Below, piece by piece: positions 23,201 through 32,963 of a stretch of DNA of 64,000 nucleotides. How positions within the stretch are numbered: position 1 is the first letter of the stretch; every line of letters starts with the position of its first letter. The position numbers were made by a program, and so were the translations under genes. Under the pieces are notes generated by a model. That model was not told the origin of the DNA and did not search any database. It worked only from the letters and a program-made list of their open reading frames with translations. The DNA is from Tyzzerella sp. (GTDB taxonomy: Bacteria; Bacillota; Clostridia; Lachnospirales; Lachnospiraceae). The DNA is taken from assembly GCA_017465565.1 (NCBI GenBank), contig JAFTWA010000005.1:1-64000 (forward strand), read 5' to 3'.

Positions 23201-26200
23201 TTATTCAGCATCTTCTCCGTAAAGAGCGATAAGTTTTTTAAGATAATTGTATCTTGCTTTTGCTTCTGCTTCGTTTTGTGCAAACATTGCTTCTGCCTTT
23301 TCTGGATTTGCTCTCATCAAAGCATTGTAACGAACTTCACCATTGAGGAAATCTTTGTATCCTTCTAAGTTAGGTTCTTTGCTGTCAAGAGTGAACTTAT
23401 TGCCTTCAGCTGCTGGATTGTAACGGAAGTTGTTCCAGTATCCACATTCAACTGCCAATGCTTCTTCTGTCTGGGCTTTGCTCATACCTTTCTTAATACC
23501 ATGGTTGATACATGGAGCGTATGCGATAATTAATGATGGTCCTGGGTAAGCTTCTGCTTCAGAAATCGCTTTTACAGTCTGGTTGAAGTCAGCACCCATA
23601 GCGATTTGTGCAACGTATACATAGCCGTAGCTCATTGCGATGCTTGCAAGGTCTTTCTTCTTGATTTCTTTTCCGCCTGCTGCGAATTGAGCAATTGCAC
23701 CAGTCTTAGTAGCTTTTGAAGCCTGACCACCTGTGTTAGAGTAAACTTCTGTATCGAATACCATAATGTTGATGTCTTTACCACTTGCTAATACGTGGTC
23801 AACACCGCCAAATCCGATATCGTATGCCCAACCGTCTCCACCGAAGATCCATTGAGATTTCTTAGCTAAGAAGTCTTTGTTTGCAACGATGTCTTTACAA
23901 ACCTCACAGTCGCATCCTTCTAATGCTGCCACCAATTTGTCTGTAGCTGTACCATTTGTAGCACCAACACTAAATGTATCTAACCATTCAGCACATGCTG
24001 CTTTTACTTCTTCTGAAGCTGCTTCAGATGCCGCAACAGCTTCTACTTTTTCTTTTAAGCCATTTCTTAAAGCTCTTTGAGCCAATAACATACCGTAACC
24101 AAATTCAGCTGCATCTTCGAAAAGTGAGTTAGACCATGCTGGTCCTTGTCCCTTATCATTTACTGTATATGGTGTAGATGGTGAAGAGTTACCCCAGATT
24201 GAAGAACAACCCGTTGCGTTAGCAATGTACATTCTATCACCGAATAATTGTGTAACTAATTTCGCGTAAGGTGTTTCGCCACAACCAGCACAAGCTCCTG
24301 AGAACTCTAAGAGAGGTTGTTTGAACTGAGAACCTTTTACTGTATTTTCTTTGAATTTAGCAACAACTTCTGGTTTAACAGGAATTTCACGGCCGAAATC
24401 AAAGTATACTTGTTTGCCAGCGTTTGCTTCCATGCCGCCCATAACAAGAGCTTTTTCACCCTTCTTACCTGGACATACGTTAGCACATGAACCACATCCT
24501 GTACAGTCATAAGCTGAAACTGTTATAGCGAATTTCATTCCTGGCATACCGATCATATCGATAGTCTGGATTCCTTCTGGAGCTTTTGCCAAATCTTCTT
24601 CTGTTAAAGCGATTGGACGGATAACTGCATGTGGACATACATATGCACAGCGGTTACATTGGATACAGTTTTCTGGTACCCAAACCGGGATATCTACTGC
24701 AATACCACGTTTTTCATATGCAGATGCACCAGATGGTGTGCTGCCGTCAACGTATTCATTAAATGCAGATACTGGTAAGTTGTTACCTTCCTGCGCATTA
24801 ACCTTTGCCTGAATGTTCTTAACGAAATCAACAACGTCTGCTCTTCCGCCTTTTACTTCTGGTGCAAATAAACCTTCATCAGCGCAGTCCTTCCAAGAGT
24901 CTGGAACCTGGATTTCAACAATTTGCTGTGCACCGGCATCGATTGCGTCGTAGTTCATTTGAACAATAGCGTCACCTTTCTTTCCATAAGAAGCTTTTGC
25001 AGCCGCTTTCATTAATTCGATTGCCTGTTCTTCTGGAATGATGTTGGCAAGCTTGAAGAAAGCAGATTGAAGAACTGTATTGATACGTCCGCCAAGTCCG
25101 ATTTCCTTACCAATCTTAATACCATCAATTGTGTAGAATTTGATATTGTGGTTAGCGATAAATGCTTTTACTTGTCCTGGTAAATGTTTTTCAAGACCTT
25201 CCATATCCCATGAACAGTTCAGAAGGAATGTACCTCCGTCAACTAATTCTTGAACCATGTTGTATTTATTTACATATGATGGGTTATGGCAAGCTACAAA
25301 ATTCGCTTGTTTAATCAAATATGTTGATTTGATTGGACTCTTACCAAAACGGAGGTGAGACATTGTAACACCGCCTGATTTCTTAGAGTCATAATCAAAG
25401 TATGCCTGTGCATACATATCTGTGTTGTCACCGATAATCTTGATTGAGTTCTTGTTCGCACCTACAGTACCGTCAGCACCAAGTCCCCAGAACTTACAGT
25501 TGATTGTTCCTTCTGGTGTTGTTACTAATGGAGCACCAACTTCTAATGATAAGTTCGTAACATCATCAACGATACCTAATGTAAATTTTTGTTTTGTGCT
25601 GTTTTCATATACTGCAACGATTTGAGCTGGTGTAGTATCTTTTGAACCCAAACCATAACGTCCTGTAAATACAGGTACTGCATCAAATTTAGAGCCCTTA
25701 AGTGCTGCGCAAACGTCTAAATATAATGGTTCTCCAAGAGCACCTGGTTCTTTTGTTCTGTCTAATACTGTAATTTGTTTTACAGATTCTGGAATAGCAG
25801 CGATTAAAGCTTCTGCTGAGAATGGTCTGTAAAGACGAACTTTAACAACACCAACTTTTTTGCCCTGTGCTGCTAAATAATCAACTGTTTCATCGATAGT
25901 GTCACATACAGAACCCATTGCAACAATTACATGTTCTGCATCTTCTGCACCATAGTAGTTGAATAACTTGTAGTTTGTTCCGAGCTTTTCGTTCACTTTG
26001 TCCATGTAATCCTGTACGATTGCCGGCATTGCATCGTAATATGGGTTACATGCTTCTCTTGCCTGGAAGAAGATATCAGGATTTTGAGCTGATCCTCTCT
26101 GGCATGGGTGATTTGGATTGAGTGCATGTTTTCTAAATGCAGCGATCGCTTCCATATCAGCCATATCTTTTAAATCTTCGTAATCCCATGTTTCAATCTT

Positions 26201-26743
26201 TTGAATTTCATGGGATGTTCTGAATCCGTCAAAGAAGTTGATAAATGGAATCTTTCCTTTGATTGCTGAAAGGTGAGCAACTGGAGTCAAGTCCATTACT
26301 TCCTGTACACTTGATTCACAAAGCATAGCACATCCTGTTTGACGACATGCATATACGTCTGAGTGGTCACCAAAGATTGATAACGCATGGCTTGCAATTG
26401 CACGGGCTGATACGTTGATAACGCCTGGTAATTGTTCACCAGCCAGCTTGTATAAGTTTGGAATCATAAGCAATAACCCTTGAGATGCTGTATATGTTGT
26501 TGTCAAAGCACCTGCTGCTAATGATCCGTGTACCGTACCAGCTGCACCTGCTTCTGATTGCATTTCTGTCACTTGAACTGTTTGTCCAAAAATATTCTTT
26601 CTACCCTGTGTAGCCCACTCATCTGTAGCTTCCGCCATAACAGATGATGGAGTAATAGGGTAAATAGCTGCAACGTCTGTATATGCATAAGATGCATGAG
26701 CTGCTGCATGGTTACCATCCATGGTCTTCATTTTTCTTCCCAT
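23201..26743 (-). CDS. nifJ: Pyruvate:ferredoxin (flavodoxin) oxidoreductase
   Basis: A 1180-residue single-chain enzyme converting pyruvate + CoA + oxidised ferredoxin to acetyl-CoA + CO2 + reduced ferredoxin. Domain order is the typical one. N-terminal pyruvate-binding part: DVAAIYPITPSSVMAE. Then the transketolase-like C domain and the gamma domain (FWGLGADGTVGANKNSIK). The 2[4Fe-4S] ferredoxin insert reads CIQCNRCAYVCPHAVIRP and CTGCGSCANVCPG. The thiamine-diphosphate domain contains GCAGCGETPYAKL and GGDGWAYDIGFGG. The start at MGRKMKTMDGN is chosen because GAAGGAGG precedes it; the upstream in-frame extension spans the likely promoter. Monocistronic, with a strong terminator. Confidence 0.97.
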   Translation of the reverse strand: MGRKMKTMDGNHAAAHASYAYTDVAAIYPITPSSVMAEATDEWATQGRKNIFGQTVQVTEMQSEAGAAGTVHGSLAAGALTTTYTASQGLLLMIPNLYKLAGEQLPGVINVSARAIASHALSIFGDHSDVYACRQTGCAMLCESSVQEVMDLTPVAHLSAIKGKIPFINFFDGFRTSHEIQKIETWDYEDLKDMADMEAIAAFRKHALNPNHPCQRGSAQNPDIFFQAREACNPYYDAMPAIVQDYMDKVNEKLGTNYKLFNYYGAEDAEHVIVAMGSVCDTIDETVDYLAAQGKKVGVVKVRLYRPFSAEALIAAIPESVKQITVLDRTKEPGALGEPLYLDVCAALKGSKFDAVPVFTGRYGLGSKDTTPAQIVAVYENSTKQKFTLGIVDDVTNLSLEVGAPLVTTPEGTINCKFWGLGADGTVGANKNSIKIIGDNTDMYAQAYFDYDSKKSGGVTMSHLRFGKSPIKSTYLIKQANFVACHNPSYVNKYNMVQELVDGGTFLLNCSWDMEGLEKHLPGQVKAFIANHNIKFYTIDGIKIGKEIGLGGRINTVLQSAFFKLANIIPEEQAIELMKAAAKASYGKKGDAIVQMNYDAIDAGAQQIVEIQVPDSWKDCADEGLFAPEVKGGRADVVDFVKNIQAKVNAQEGNNLPVSAFNEYVDGSTPSGASAYEKRGIAVDIPVWVPENCIQCNRCAYVCPHAVIRPIALTEEDLAKAPEGIQTIDMIGMPGMKFAITVSAYDCTGCGSCANVCPGKKGEKALVMGGMEANAGKQVYFDFGREIPVKPEVVAKFKENTVKGSQFKQPLLEFSGACAGCGETPYAKLVTQLFGDRMYIANATGCSSIWGNSSPSTPYTVNDKGQGPAWSNSLFEDAAEFGYGMLLAQRALRNGLKEKVEAVAASEAASEEVKAACAEWLDTFSVGATNGTATDKLVAALEGCDCEVCKDIVANKDFLAKKSQWIFGGDGWAYDIGFGGVDHVLASGKDINIMVFDTEVYSNTGGQASKATKTGAIAQFAAGGKEIKKKDLASIAMSYGYVYVAQIAMGADFNQTVKAISEAEAYPGPSLIIAYAPCINHGIKKGMSKAQTEEALAVECGYWNNFRYNPAAEGNKFTLDSKEPNLEGYKDFLNGEVRYNALMRANPEKAEAMFAQNEAEAKARYNYLKKLIALYGEDAE

Positions 26744-26806
26744 TGGTTTTTGTCCTCCTTCAAAATACTTCTCCTGAAAAAAGTTTAGTTTTTCATACTT
26801 ATCACC

Positions 26807-26812
26807 ATTATA
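26807..26812 (-). promoter_or_regulatory. Likely nifJ -10 box
   Basis: TATAAT on the minus strand, about 65 bases before the start codon; the -35 region is weak. Confidence 0.4.
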
Positions 26813-26939
26813 CACCTCATTTCTTTCAAAATCTAGTGCATATTTCACATATATTGTACCTTTATAGATACATCTCCACACAATCTGTTTATTTTTCTTC
26901 TTTTTTCTGATAATTAACATTTTCGTAATAAATTTACTG

Positions 26940-26945
26940 TATAAT
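26940..26945 (+). promoter_or_regulatory. Likely -10 box of the NSS transporter gene
   Basis: TATAAT on the plus strand, 55 bases before the ATG at 27001; no clear -35 at standard spacing. Confidence 0.4.
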
Positions 26946-27000
26946 GGTAATGTGTTACTATTTTATCACACTAAAATCTATTATAGAACGGAGGAATTAT

Positions 27001-28374
27001 ATGAGTAGTAATAAGAACACAGCCAATTTCGGCTCACGATTTGGTTACATTATGGTCGCGGCTGGCGCCGCTATAGGATTAGGTAATATTTGGAAATTCC
27101 CTTACCTCGCATACGGCGGAGGCGGAGGCGCTTTTGTAGTCGTATATATCATTTTATGTATCGTACTTGGTCATCCGGTTGTAGAGATGGAAACTGCAGT
27201 AGGCCGCTATGCAAAAACCAATTGTATTGATGCATATGGTGTCGTAAATAAAAAATGGAAATTCGTCGGCGTCATCAATGTTATTTGTACATTGTTGATT
27301 GATATGTACTACATCATCGTAAGTGGTTATGTCTTAAAATACGCTATCAACTTCTTGATAAGCGGTGATTTTGGTGCAGACAGCACTTCATACTATACAA
27401 ACTTTATTTCTGACCCAATTGAACCATTGATTTATGCAGGTATTTTAATGCTTGTTACAGTAGTTCTTTTATCATTTGGTATTACAGAGCTGGTTGAAAA
27501 GGTAACAAAGGTTATTATGCCATTGCTTTTTGTCTTATTAGTTGCATGTGGAATCTGGGCACTCTTTATTTCAGAAGGTGCTATTGATGGTTTAAAATTC
27601 TATTTAATCCCTGATTGGGAAAACTTTACTTGGAAAGCTTTCGCTGACGCCTGTATGCAGGTAATGTTCTCAGTTGGTATTGGCTGGGCAATTTTCAGTA
27701 CACTTGGTGCCAGCGTTTCTGATAAAAATAACCTTCGCAAGGACTCTATGTGGGTTACTGTCTGTGATACTTGCGTAGCTTTGACAGCAGGATTTGTTAT
27801 TATTCCTTCTGTAGTGGGTGCTGGCTCGCAGATGACTGCTGGCCCATCCCTTGTCTTCCTTGCAATGACAGATATTTTTGGTAAATTCCCTGGTGGAAGA
27901 ATTATTGGTTTCTTTTTCTTTACAGCACTTATTTTTGCAGTGCTTTCTACTTACTTTACAATCTTAGAGATTCCTGTAAAATGCGTAGAAGAAAAGTGTA
28001 AAATCTCTCACACGAAAGCAACCATTTTTACATCTATCATTATTTTCGCCGGCGGCATCTTGTGTTCACTCAGCCAAGGAACTGGTTTGTTAAGCCACGT
28101 AAAATTACCATGGTGGGCATTTGGAAGCGGCGTTATATATTACAATATTTATGACTGGGTTGACTGCTTCTCTGGTTATGTATTACTTCCGCTTGGCTGT
28201 CTCCTTACCACAATCTACTGCTGTAAGGTATGGGGCTACAAGGGGTATGAAGAAGAGCTTACCAAGGGCGGCCGCGATGGTGTCTTAAGCAAATATGACC
28301 GGGTTGTTATGACAGTTGTTGTACCAATTCTTACATTGATTGTTATCCTAAACTGCTTTGGATTCATCAAATAA
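27001..28374 (+). CDS. Sodium-dependent transporter, NSS (SNF) family
   Basis: A 457-residue membrane protein with 11-12 helices. The signature first helix with its unwound sodium/substrate site is AAGAAIGLGNIWKFPYLAYGGGGGAF-like (residues about 17-42). Then come GHPVVEMETAVGRY and the helix 6 segment SVGIGWAIFSTLGAS. Bacterial NSS members import amino acids or related amines with Na+. The start is placed at MSSNKN because CGGAGGAAT lies directly upstream; an earlier ATG at 26944 overlaps the -10 box. The AraC regulator follows 11 bases later, probably in the same transcript. Substrate unknown. Confidence 0.9.
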   Translation: MSSNKNTANFGSRFGYIMVAAGAAIGLGNIWKFPYLAYGGGGGAFVVVYIILCIVLGHPVVEMETAVGRYAKTNCIDAYGVVNKKWKFVGVINVICTLLIDMYYIIVSGYVLKYAINFLISGDFGADSTSYYTNFISDPIEPLIYAGILMLVTVVLLSFGITELVEKVTKVIMPLLFVLLVACGIWALFISEGAIDGLKFYLIPDWENFTWKAFADACMQVMFSVGIGWAIFSTLGASVSDKNNLRKDSMWVTVCDTCVALTAGFVIIPSVVGAGSQMTAGPSLVFLAMTDIFGKFPGGRIIGFFFFTALIFAVLSTYFTILEIPVKCVEEKCKISHTKATIFTSIIIFAGGILCSLSQGTGLLSHVKLPWWAFGSGVIYYNIYDWVDCFSGYVLLPLGCLLTTIYCCKVWGYKGYEEELTKGGRDGVLSKYDRVVMTVVVPILTLIVILNCFGFIK

Positions 28375-28385
28375 AAAGGTGTTTT

Positions 28386-29639
28386 ATGAAATATCAAGCA
28401 GAATTAAAATTTTTCGAGCGGATACTAAAGAATTTTCATCTGCCTTATCATTATGTTACTTACCCTTTTCATGCAGTTCCTGATTTGGATTTGGGGTTAC
28501 GTAAACTGCTAAATCCGGAAATGGACTTTGCAGATGTTATGACATTTATTCCAGAGCAGATAGATTCTAATAAAATATATTATATTTTTGATAAATTCGG
28601 TTGTAATTATGTGTTCTTTCAGATACCAGAAACAGACGAGCCGACCTATTTATTTATCGGTCCTTATCTTTTGACACCGGTATCAGAGACAGACCTTTAT
28701 AAGCACGCGGAACGTTTTTCGCTTCCTGCGGGCCTGCTTACCCAGATAGCAAAATACTTTCACAGTCTTACATTGCTGCCTGTTCACGGCGTTCTCCTGA
28801 ATTTGATTACCACACTTGGAGAAACACTCTGGGGCTCGGTTGACAATTTTTCTTTCACAGAAATACAGCAGAACAGACTCTCAGATTCTGATTATGCCGC
28901 TACTATTTCAACTTACCAGGAAAGTGAATCCCCGCAGCTTACAATGAAACTGATAGAAGAACGATATGAATCGGAATACAATTTTATGCTTGCCGTTTCA
29001 CAAGGGCAGTTTTTAAAGGCTGAAAAGTTCCTTGCGCCATATGGTCTTTCTAATCTGGAGCCAAGAACTGCCGAACCGCTGCGCAACGAAAAGAACTATA
29101 CAGTTATACTGAACACATTGCTTCGGAAGGCTGCCGAATCAGGATCTGTTCATCCATTTCACATTGACAATTTGTCTTCCAAATTTGCCCGTAAAATTGA
29201 GATGACAACGTCCACAAAGGATTTGGAGCAATTACAGCGTGACATGGTTCATAGGTATTGTCTTCTGGTAAAAAACTATTCCATGAAAGGATATTCATTA
29301 CTGATACGTAAGGTTCTGACACAAATTGATACCGATTTGACTGCCAACCTAAGCTTAAATACATTAGCTAATACGCTGAACGTCAACTCTAGTTATCTTT
29401 CTACTCTTTTTAAAAAAGAAACTGGAAGCACGCTGACAGAATATGTGAACCGCAAACGCATTGAGCACGCAATTTTACTTTTGAATTCGACCAATATGCA
29501 GATTCAAACAATTGCGCAGTATTGCGGCATTTCCGATGTGAATTATTTTACAAAGCTTTTCAAAAAACAGGTTGGAAAAACCCCAAAAGAATATCGCGAC
29601 ACAATACTCGCACACAAAAATAAGAGAAGTGGCATTTAA
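28386..29639 (+). CDS. AraC-family transcriptional regulator
   Basis: A 417-residue protein. The C-terminal ~100 residues are a two-HTH AraC DNA-binding domain (LSLNTLANTLNVNSSYLSTLFKKETG, then IQTIAQYCGISDVNYFTKLFKKQVGKTPKEYR). The first ~300 residues are a sensor part I do not recognise, similar in size to other long clostridial AraC proteins. It follows the NSS transporter gene by 11 bases and probably regulates it or responds to its substrate. Its stop codon overlaps that of lgt on the other strand by four bases, inside a shared terminator loop. Confidence 0.88.
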   Translation: MKYQAELKFFERILKNFHLPYHYVTYPFHAVPDLDLGLRKLLNPEMDFADVMTFIPEQIDSNKIYYIFDKFGCNYVFFQIPETDEPTYLFIGPYLLTPVSETDLYKHAERFSLPAGLLTQIAKYFHSLTLLPVHGVLLNLITTLGETLWGSVDNFSFTEIQQNRLSDSDYAATISTYQESESPQLTMKLIEERYESEYNFMLAVSQGQFLKAEKFLAPYGLSNLEPRTAEPLRNEKNYTVILNTLLRKAAESGSVHPFHIDNLSSKFARKIEMTTSTKDLEQLQRDMVHRYCLLVKNYSMKGYSLLIRKVLTQIDTDLTANLSLNTLANTLNVNSSYLSTLFKKETGSTLTEYVNRKRIEHAILLLNSTNMQIQTIAQYCGISDVNYFTKLFKKQVGKTPKEYRDTILAHKNKRSGI

Positions 29640-29650
29640 ACCACTTCTCT
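29623..29650. terminator. Shared bidirectional terminator of the AraC gene and lgt
   Basis: AGAGAAGTGG pairs perfectly with CCACTTCTCT. The 8-base loop GCATTTAAA region contains both stop codons (TAA of each gene, back to back). T runs follow on both strands. Confidence 0.8.
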
Positions 29651-30511
29651 ACTTTTTTTATCGTTTCTTTTCTTTCTTCCATAACAGATTGCAATGACAG
29701 AAAATACAGCCATCACCGCTGCCAGCACTTGAGATACAGGAAGCCCTGCTCCCGGAATCAGAAGCTGGTCTGTGCGGAGTCCTTCTATCCAGAATCTTCC
29801 CACACCATAACCTAACAAATAGATTAAGAACACTTCCCCGTCAAATTTTTTGCGTTTTATCCATAAAATCATAAGAGTCAGGATACATAAGTTCCATAAT
29901 GATTCATACAAAAACGTCGGATGCACCTGAATATAGGAGATGCCGTCTATTACCTCTACGTGTTCCATCATCAGTTCTGTAATATCAGAGCTTCTGACTG
30001 CATCAACTGGAAGCCGCATTGCCAGAAGACTGTCGGTATATTCGCCAAAGGCTTCACGGTTAAAAAAGTTTCCCCAGCGTCCAATAATTTGTCCGAGAAT
30101 TAGACCCGGACCTGCGGTGTCTGCCAGTAGTCCAAATGGAACCTTTTTCACCTTTGCAAATACAAAGGTAGTGATAATTGCTGCAATCACACCGCCATAG
30201 ATGGCAAGACCGCCTTCCCGCAGATTGAAAATGCTAAGCAAATCATCTTTATAATAATCCCACGAAAATACTACGTAATATATTCTTGCTCCCATGATAG
30301 AGAGAATGACTGCATACATTGCAAGGTCATAATAGGTTTCCGGATTCTGCCCCGTTTTCTTAGCCAGAAACGCCGCCATGAAAATCCCTGCCATTACACC
30401 TAGCGCAATAATTATTCCATAATACGCTATCTCAAAGTCAAACACAGAAATCATCTTTCCCACATTTTCAAGATGAATTCCTATGTTTGGAAAACTAATG
30501 CTTGTTGTCAT
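29636..30511 (-). CDS. lgt: Prolipoprotein diacylglyceryl transferase
   Basis: A 291-residue, seven-helix membrane enzyme that moves diacylglycerol from phosphatidylglycerol to the lipobox cysteine of prelipoproteins. The Lgt signature IIGRWGNFFNREAFG is present, with GARIYYVVFSWDYY upstream and HPTFLYESLWNL downstream. The start is set at MTTSISFPNIG, preceded by AAAGGAA; an ATG three codons earlier overlaps that site. It is the last gene of the long minus-strand run, 20 bases after ychF. Confidence 0.95.
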   Translation of the reverse strand: MTTSISFPNIGIHLENVGKMISVFDFEIAYYGIIIALGVMAGIFMAAFLAKKTGQNPETYYDLAMYAVILSIMGARIYYVVFSWDYYKDDLLSIFNLREGGLAIYGGVIAAIITTFVFAKVKKVPFGLLADTAGPGLILGQIIGRWGNFFNREAFGEYTDSLLAMRLPVDAVRSSDITELMMEHVEVIDGISYIQVHPTFLYESLWNLCILTLMILWIKRKKFDGEVFLIYLLGYGVGRFWIEGLRTDQLLIPGAGLPVSQVLAAVMAVFSVIAICYGRKKRNDKKSREVV

Positions 30512-30531
30512 AGTTTGCATTCCTTTCGACT

Positions 30532-31629
30532 CTATACGTTAAATCTGAATAAAATAATGTCACCATCCTGTACAACGTATTCTTTACCTTCCAGACGCAC
30601 AAGACCTTTTTCCTTTGCTGCCGCATAAGTTCCGCAGTCCATAAGGTCTGTGTAGCTTACGATTTCTGCACGGATAAATCCGCGTTCAAAATCAGAATGA
30701 ATCTTACCAGCTGCCTGTGGTGCTTTTGTCCCTTTGCGGATTGTCCATGCACGAACTTCTGGTTCTCCCGCTGTCAGATAGCTAATCAATCCGAGTAAGC
30801 TATAGCTTGCCTTGATTAATTTTTCAAGACCAGATTCTTCTAATCCAAGGTCTTCTAAGAACATTTTCTTCTCATCATCTTCTAACTCAGCAATCTCCTG
30901 CTCAATCTGTGCACACACAACAAATACTTCGCAGTTTTCTTTTTCCGCAAATTCTCTGACAGCCTGTACGCCTTCGTTGCCTGCACCGTCATCCATCAAA
31001 TCGTCTTCTGCTACGTTTGCAGCAAAAATAACTGGCTTGTATGTGAGTAAATTATAGCTTTCCAATAACGCAAGTTCATCTTCATCATTTACTTCAAAGC
31101 TTCTTGCCATATTATCATTTTCCAGATGGGCTTTGATTTTTTCTAATAATTCCAATTCCTTTGCAACTGCTTTGTCATTACGAGCAACCTTTGTTGCTTT
31201 CGCAATACGTCTGTCTAGGATTTCAATATCTGAGAAAATGAGTTCCAAATTGATAGTTTCAATATCACGAAGTGGAGCAATACTTCCATCTACGTGAACA
31301 ATATTACTATCTTCAAAACATCTTACTACATGTACAATTGCATCTACCTCACGGATATTGGCAAGGAACTGGTTTCCTAAGCCTTCCCCTTTGGAAGCAC
31401 CCTTTACAAGACCTGCAATATCAACAAATTCAATTGCAGCTGGTACAATTTTTCTTGTATTGTACATTTCTCCAAGTACATTTAGCCTTTCATCTGGCAC
31501 AGTTACCACCCCTACGTTAGGGTCGATTGTACAGAATGGGTAGTTTGCCGATTCTGCTCCTGCCTTTGTTAACGAATTAAACAATGTACTTTTACCAACG
31601 TTTGGCAATCCTACGATACCTAATTTCAT
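30532..31629 (-). CDS. ychF: Redox-regulated P-loop ATPase YchF
   Basis: A 365-residue OBG-family protein that prefers ATP over GTP and associates with ribosomes. Features are [19 protein letters not shown] (G1), [22 protein letters not shown] (G3 plus), the central coiled-coil, and a C-terminal TGS domain ([31 protein letters not shown]). Length is exactly typical. It lies 20 bases downstream of thiN and 20 bases upstream of lgt. Confidence 0.96.
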   Translation of the reverse strand: MKLGIVGLPNVGKSTLFNSLTKAGAESANYPFCTIDPNVGVVTVPDERLNVLGEMYNTRKIVPAAIEFVDIAGLVKGASKGEGLGNQFLANIREVDAIVHVVRCFEDSNIVHVDGSIAPLRDIETINLELIFSDIEILDRRIAKATKVARNDKAVAKELELLEKIKAHLENDNMARSFEVNDEDELALLESYNLLTYKPVIFAANVAEDDLMDDGAGNEGVQAVREFAEKENCEVFVVCAQIEQEIAELEDDEKKMFLEDLGLEESGLEKLIKASYSLLGLISYLTAGEPEVRAWTIRKGTKAPQAAGKIHSDFERGFIRAEIVSYTDLMDCGTYAAAKEKGLVRLEGKEYVVQDGDIILFRFNV

Positions 31630-31649
31630 ATTATGTTCCTCTCTATCTT

Positions 31650-32309
31650 CTATTTTTTATCTCTTGTTTCCATCAGGATGATTGTCCCCTTTGGAAATCT
31701 GATTTTCACTTCATCTGCGAATAGCTCGTTGCTCACGCATCTGCTGTCATATGGACAAAGTCTATAATGCTCCAGCGGATATTTCGCGCCTTCAACTGAA
31801 ATGTCTTCCACAATCCCGCCAAATGGGAATATCGAAAAATAATCCCCAAAAGCCTTTTCTTTTGAAAGAACCACTTCTTTTTCAGCCAGCGAAATGCGGT
31901 TACAAGGGTCTATAATATAAGCTTTCGTGCCCTCGTCAAACGCAATCTTAAGCACCTGAATATTGGCCATCACATGGTCGAGACGTGTCCCCGTGGCCCC
32001 AAGAAGCCACAATTCCCCTACATCTAATGCAAGCGCCAGCCGCACTGCAATCTCGGTATCCGATGCGTCTTTTATGGGATTAAACTCCCGAATGGGAATA
32101 TTGGTCTGGGTTTTGTAGTAATCAATAACAGCCGTATCTACGCTATCAAAATCACCTACAATATGCGTCGGCATCACCTTATTATGATACAAAAATGTAA
32201 GCCCGCTGTCTACCGCAATTATATAGTGGGGCTGAAGTTCCTCAAGCATCTGCAGTCCAAATGCCTCATCTATGGAACCGCCGCTAATAATCAATCCTCT
32301 TTTATTCAT
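31650..32309 (-). CDS. thiN: Thiamine diphosphokinase
   Basis: A 219-residue cytoplasmic enzyme converting thiamine and ATP to thiamine diphosphate. Signatures are AVDSGLTFLYHNKVMPTHIVGDFDSVD, KDASDTEIAV and LLGATGTRLDHVMANIQVL. The start overlaps the end of rpe by eight bases, showing coupled translation. The thiN-rpe-rsgA-prkC-stp order is conserved in Firmicutes. Confidence 0.94.
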   Translation of the reverse strand: MNKRGLIISGGSIDEAFGLQMLEELQPHYIIAVDSGLTFLYHNKVMPTHIVGDFDSVDTAVIDYYKTQTNIPIREFNPIKDASDTEIAVRLALALDVGELWLLGATGTRLDHVMANIQVLKIAFDEGTKAYIIDPCNRISLAEKEVVLSKEKAFGDYFSIFPFGGIVEDISVEGAKYPLEHYRLCPYDSRCVSNELFADEVKIRFPKGTIILMETRDKK

Positions 32310-32961
32310 ACTTTTTCAAAATCTCTAACATGTCCTTTGTATTTCGGGCAGCATCTCCCTTAAATACAGCGGAACCTGCTACGATGATATTTGCTCCTGC
32401 CTTTATAACCTCTTCTACGTTATGAGTATAGATTCCACCGTCTACCTGAATATCTACAGAAAGTCCCTTTTTGTCAATCATCGATTTCACTGCTGCAATT
32501 TTTTCCAGGGACTCCGGAATAAACTTCTGTCCGCCAAACCCTGGGTGAACCGACATGACTAATACCATATCTACTTTATCCAGCAAATCTTCCAAAACCG
32601 AAACCGGGGTTTCTGGGCAAATAGAAACACCCACTTTACAGCCACACGCTTTTATCTTGTCAATAGTAGCATGAACATCTTCACAGGCTTCCACATGCAC
32701 CGTAATCAAGTCAGCACCTGCCTGCGCATATACTTCCACATAACGAATCGGTTCTGTAATCATCAAATGAGCGTCACAAAATAACTTTGTGGCCGGACGA
32801 ATGGATTTTAATACTGGTTCACCAAACGAAATACTTGGCACAAAAACCCCGTCCATAACATCAAAGTGCAAATACTCGGCTCCATTTTCTTCAATCGTCT
32901 GGATTGCCTTTCCTAATTCTTTAAAATCTGCTGCTAGTATAGATGGTGCTAAAATCATCAT
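32302..32961 (-). CDS. rpe: Ribulose-phosphate 3-epimerase
   Basis: A 219-residue TIM-barrel enzyme of the pentose phosphate pathway that interconverts ribulose 5-phosphate and xylulose 5-phosphate. Motifs are APSILAADF, HFDVMDGVFVPSISFG, CDAHLMI, VMSVHPGFGGQKFIPE and VDGGIYTHN with the metal-binding His and Asp residues. GGAG precedes the ATG, three bases after the rsgA stop. Confidence 0.96.
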   Translation of the reverse strand: MMILAPSILAADFKELGKAIQTIEENGAEYLHFDVMDGVFVPSISFGEPVLKSIRPATKLFCDAHLMITEPIRYVEVYAQAGADLITVHVEACEDVHATIDKIKACGCKVGVSICPETPVSVLEDLLDKVDMVLVMSVHPGFGGQKFIPESLEKIAAVKSMIDKKGLSVDIQVDGGIYTHNVEEVIKAGANIIVAGSAVFKGDAARNTKDMLEILKKYE

Positions 32962-32963
32962 AG

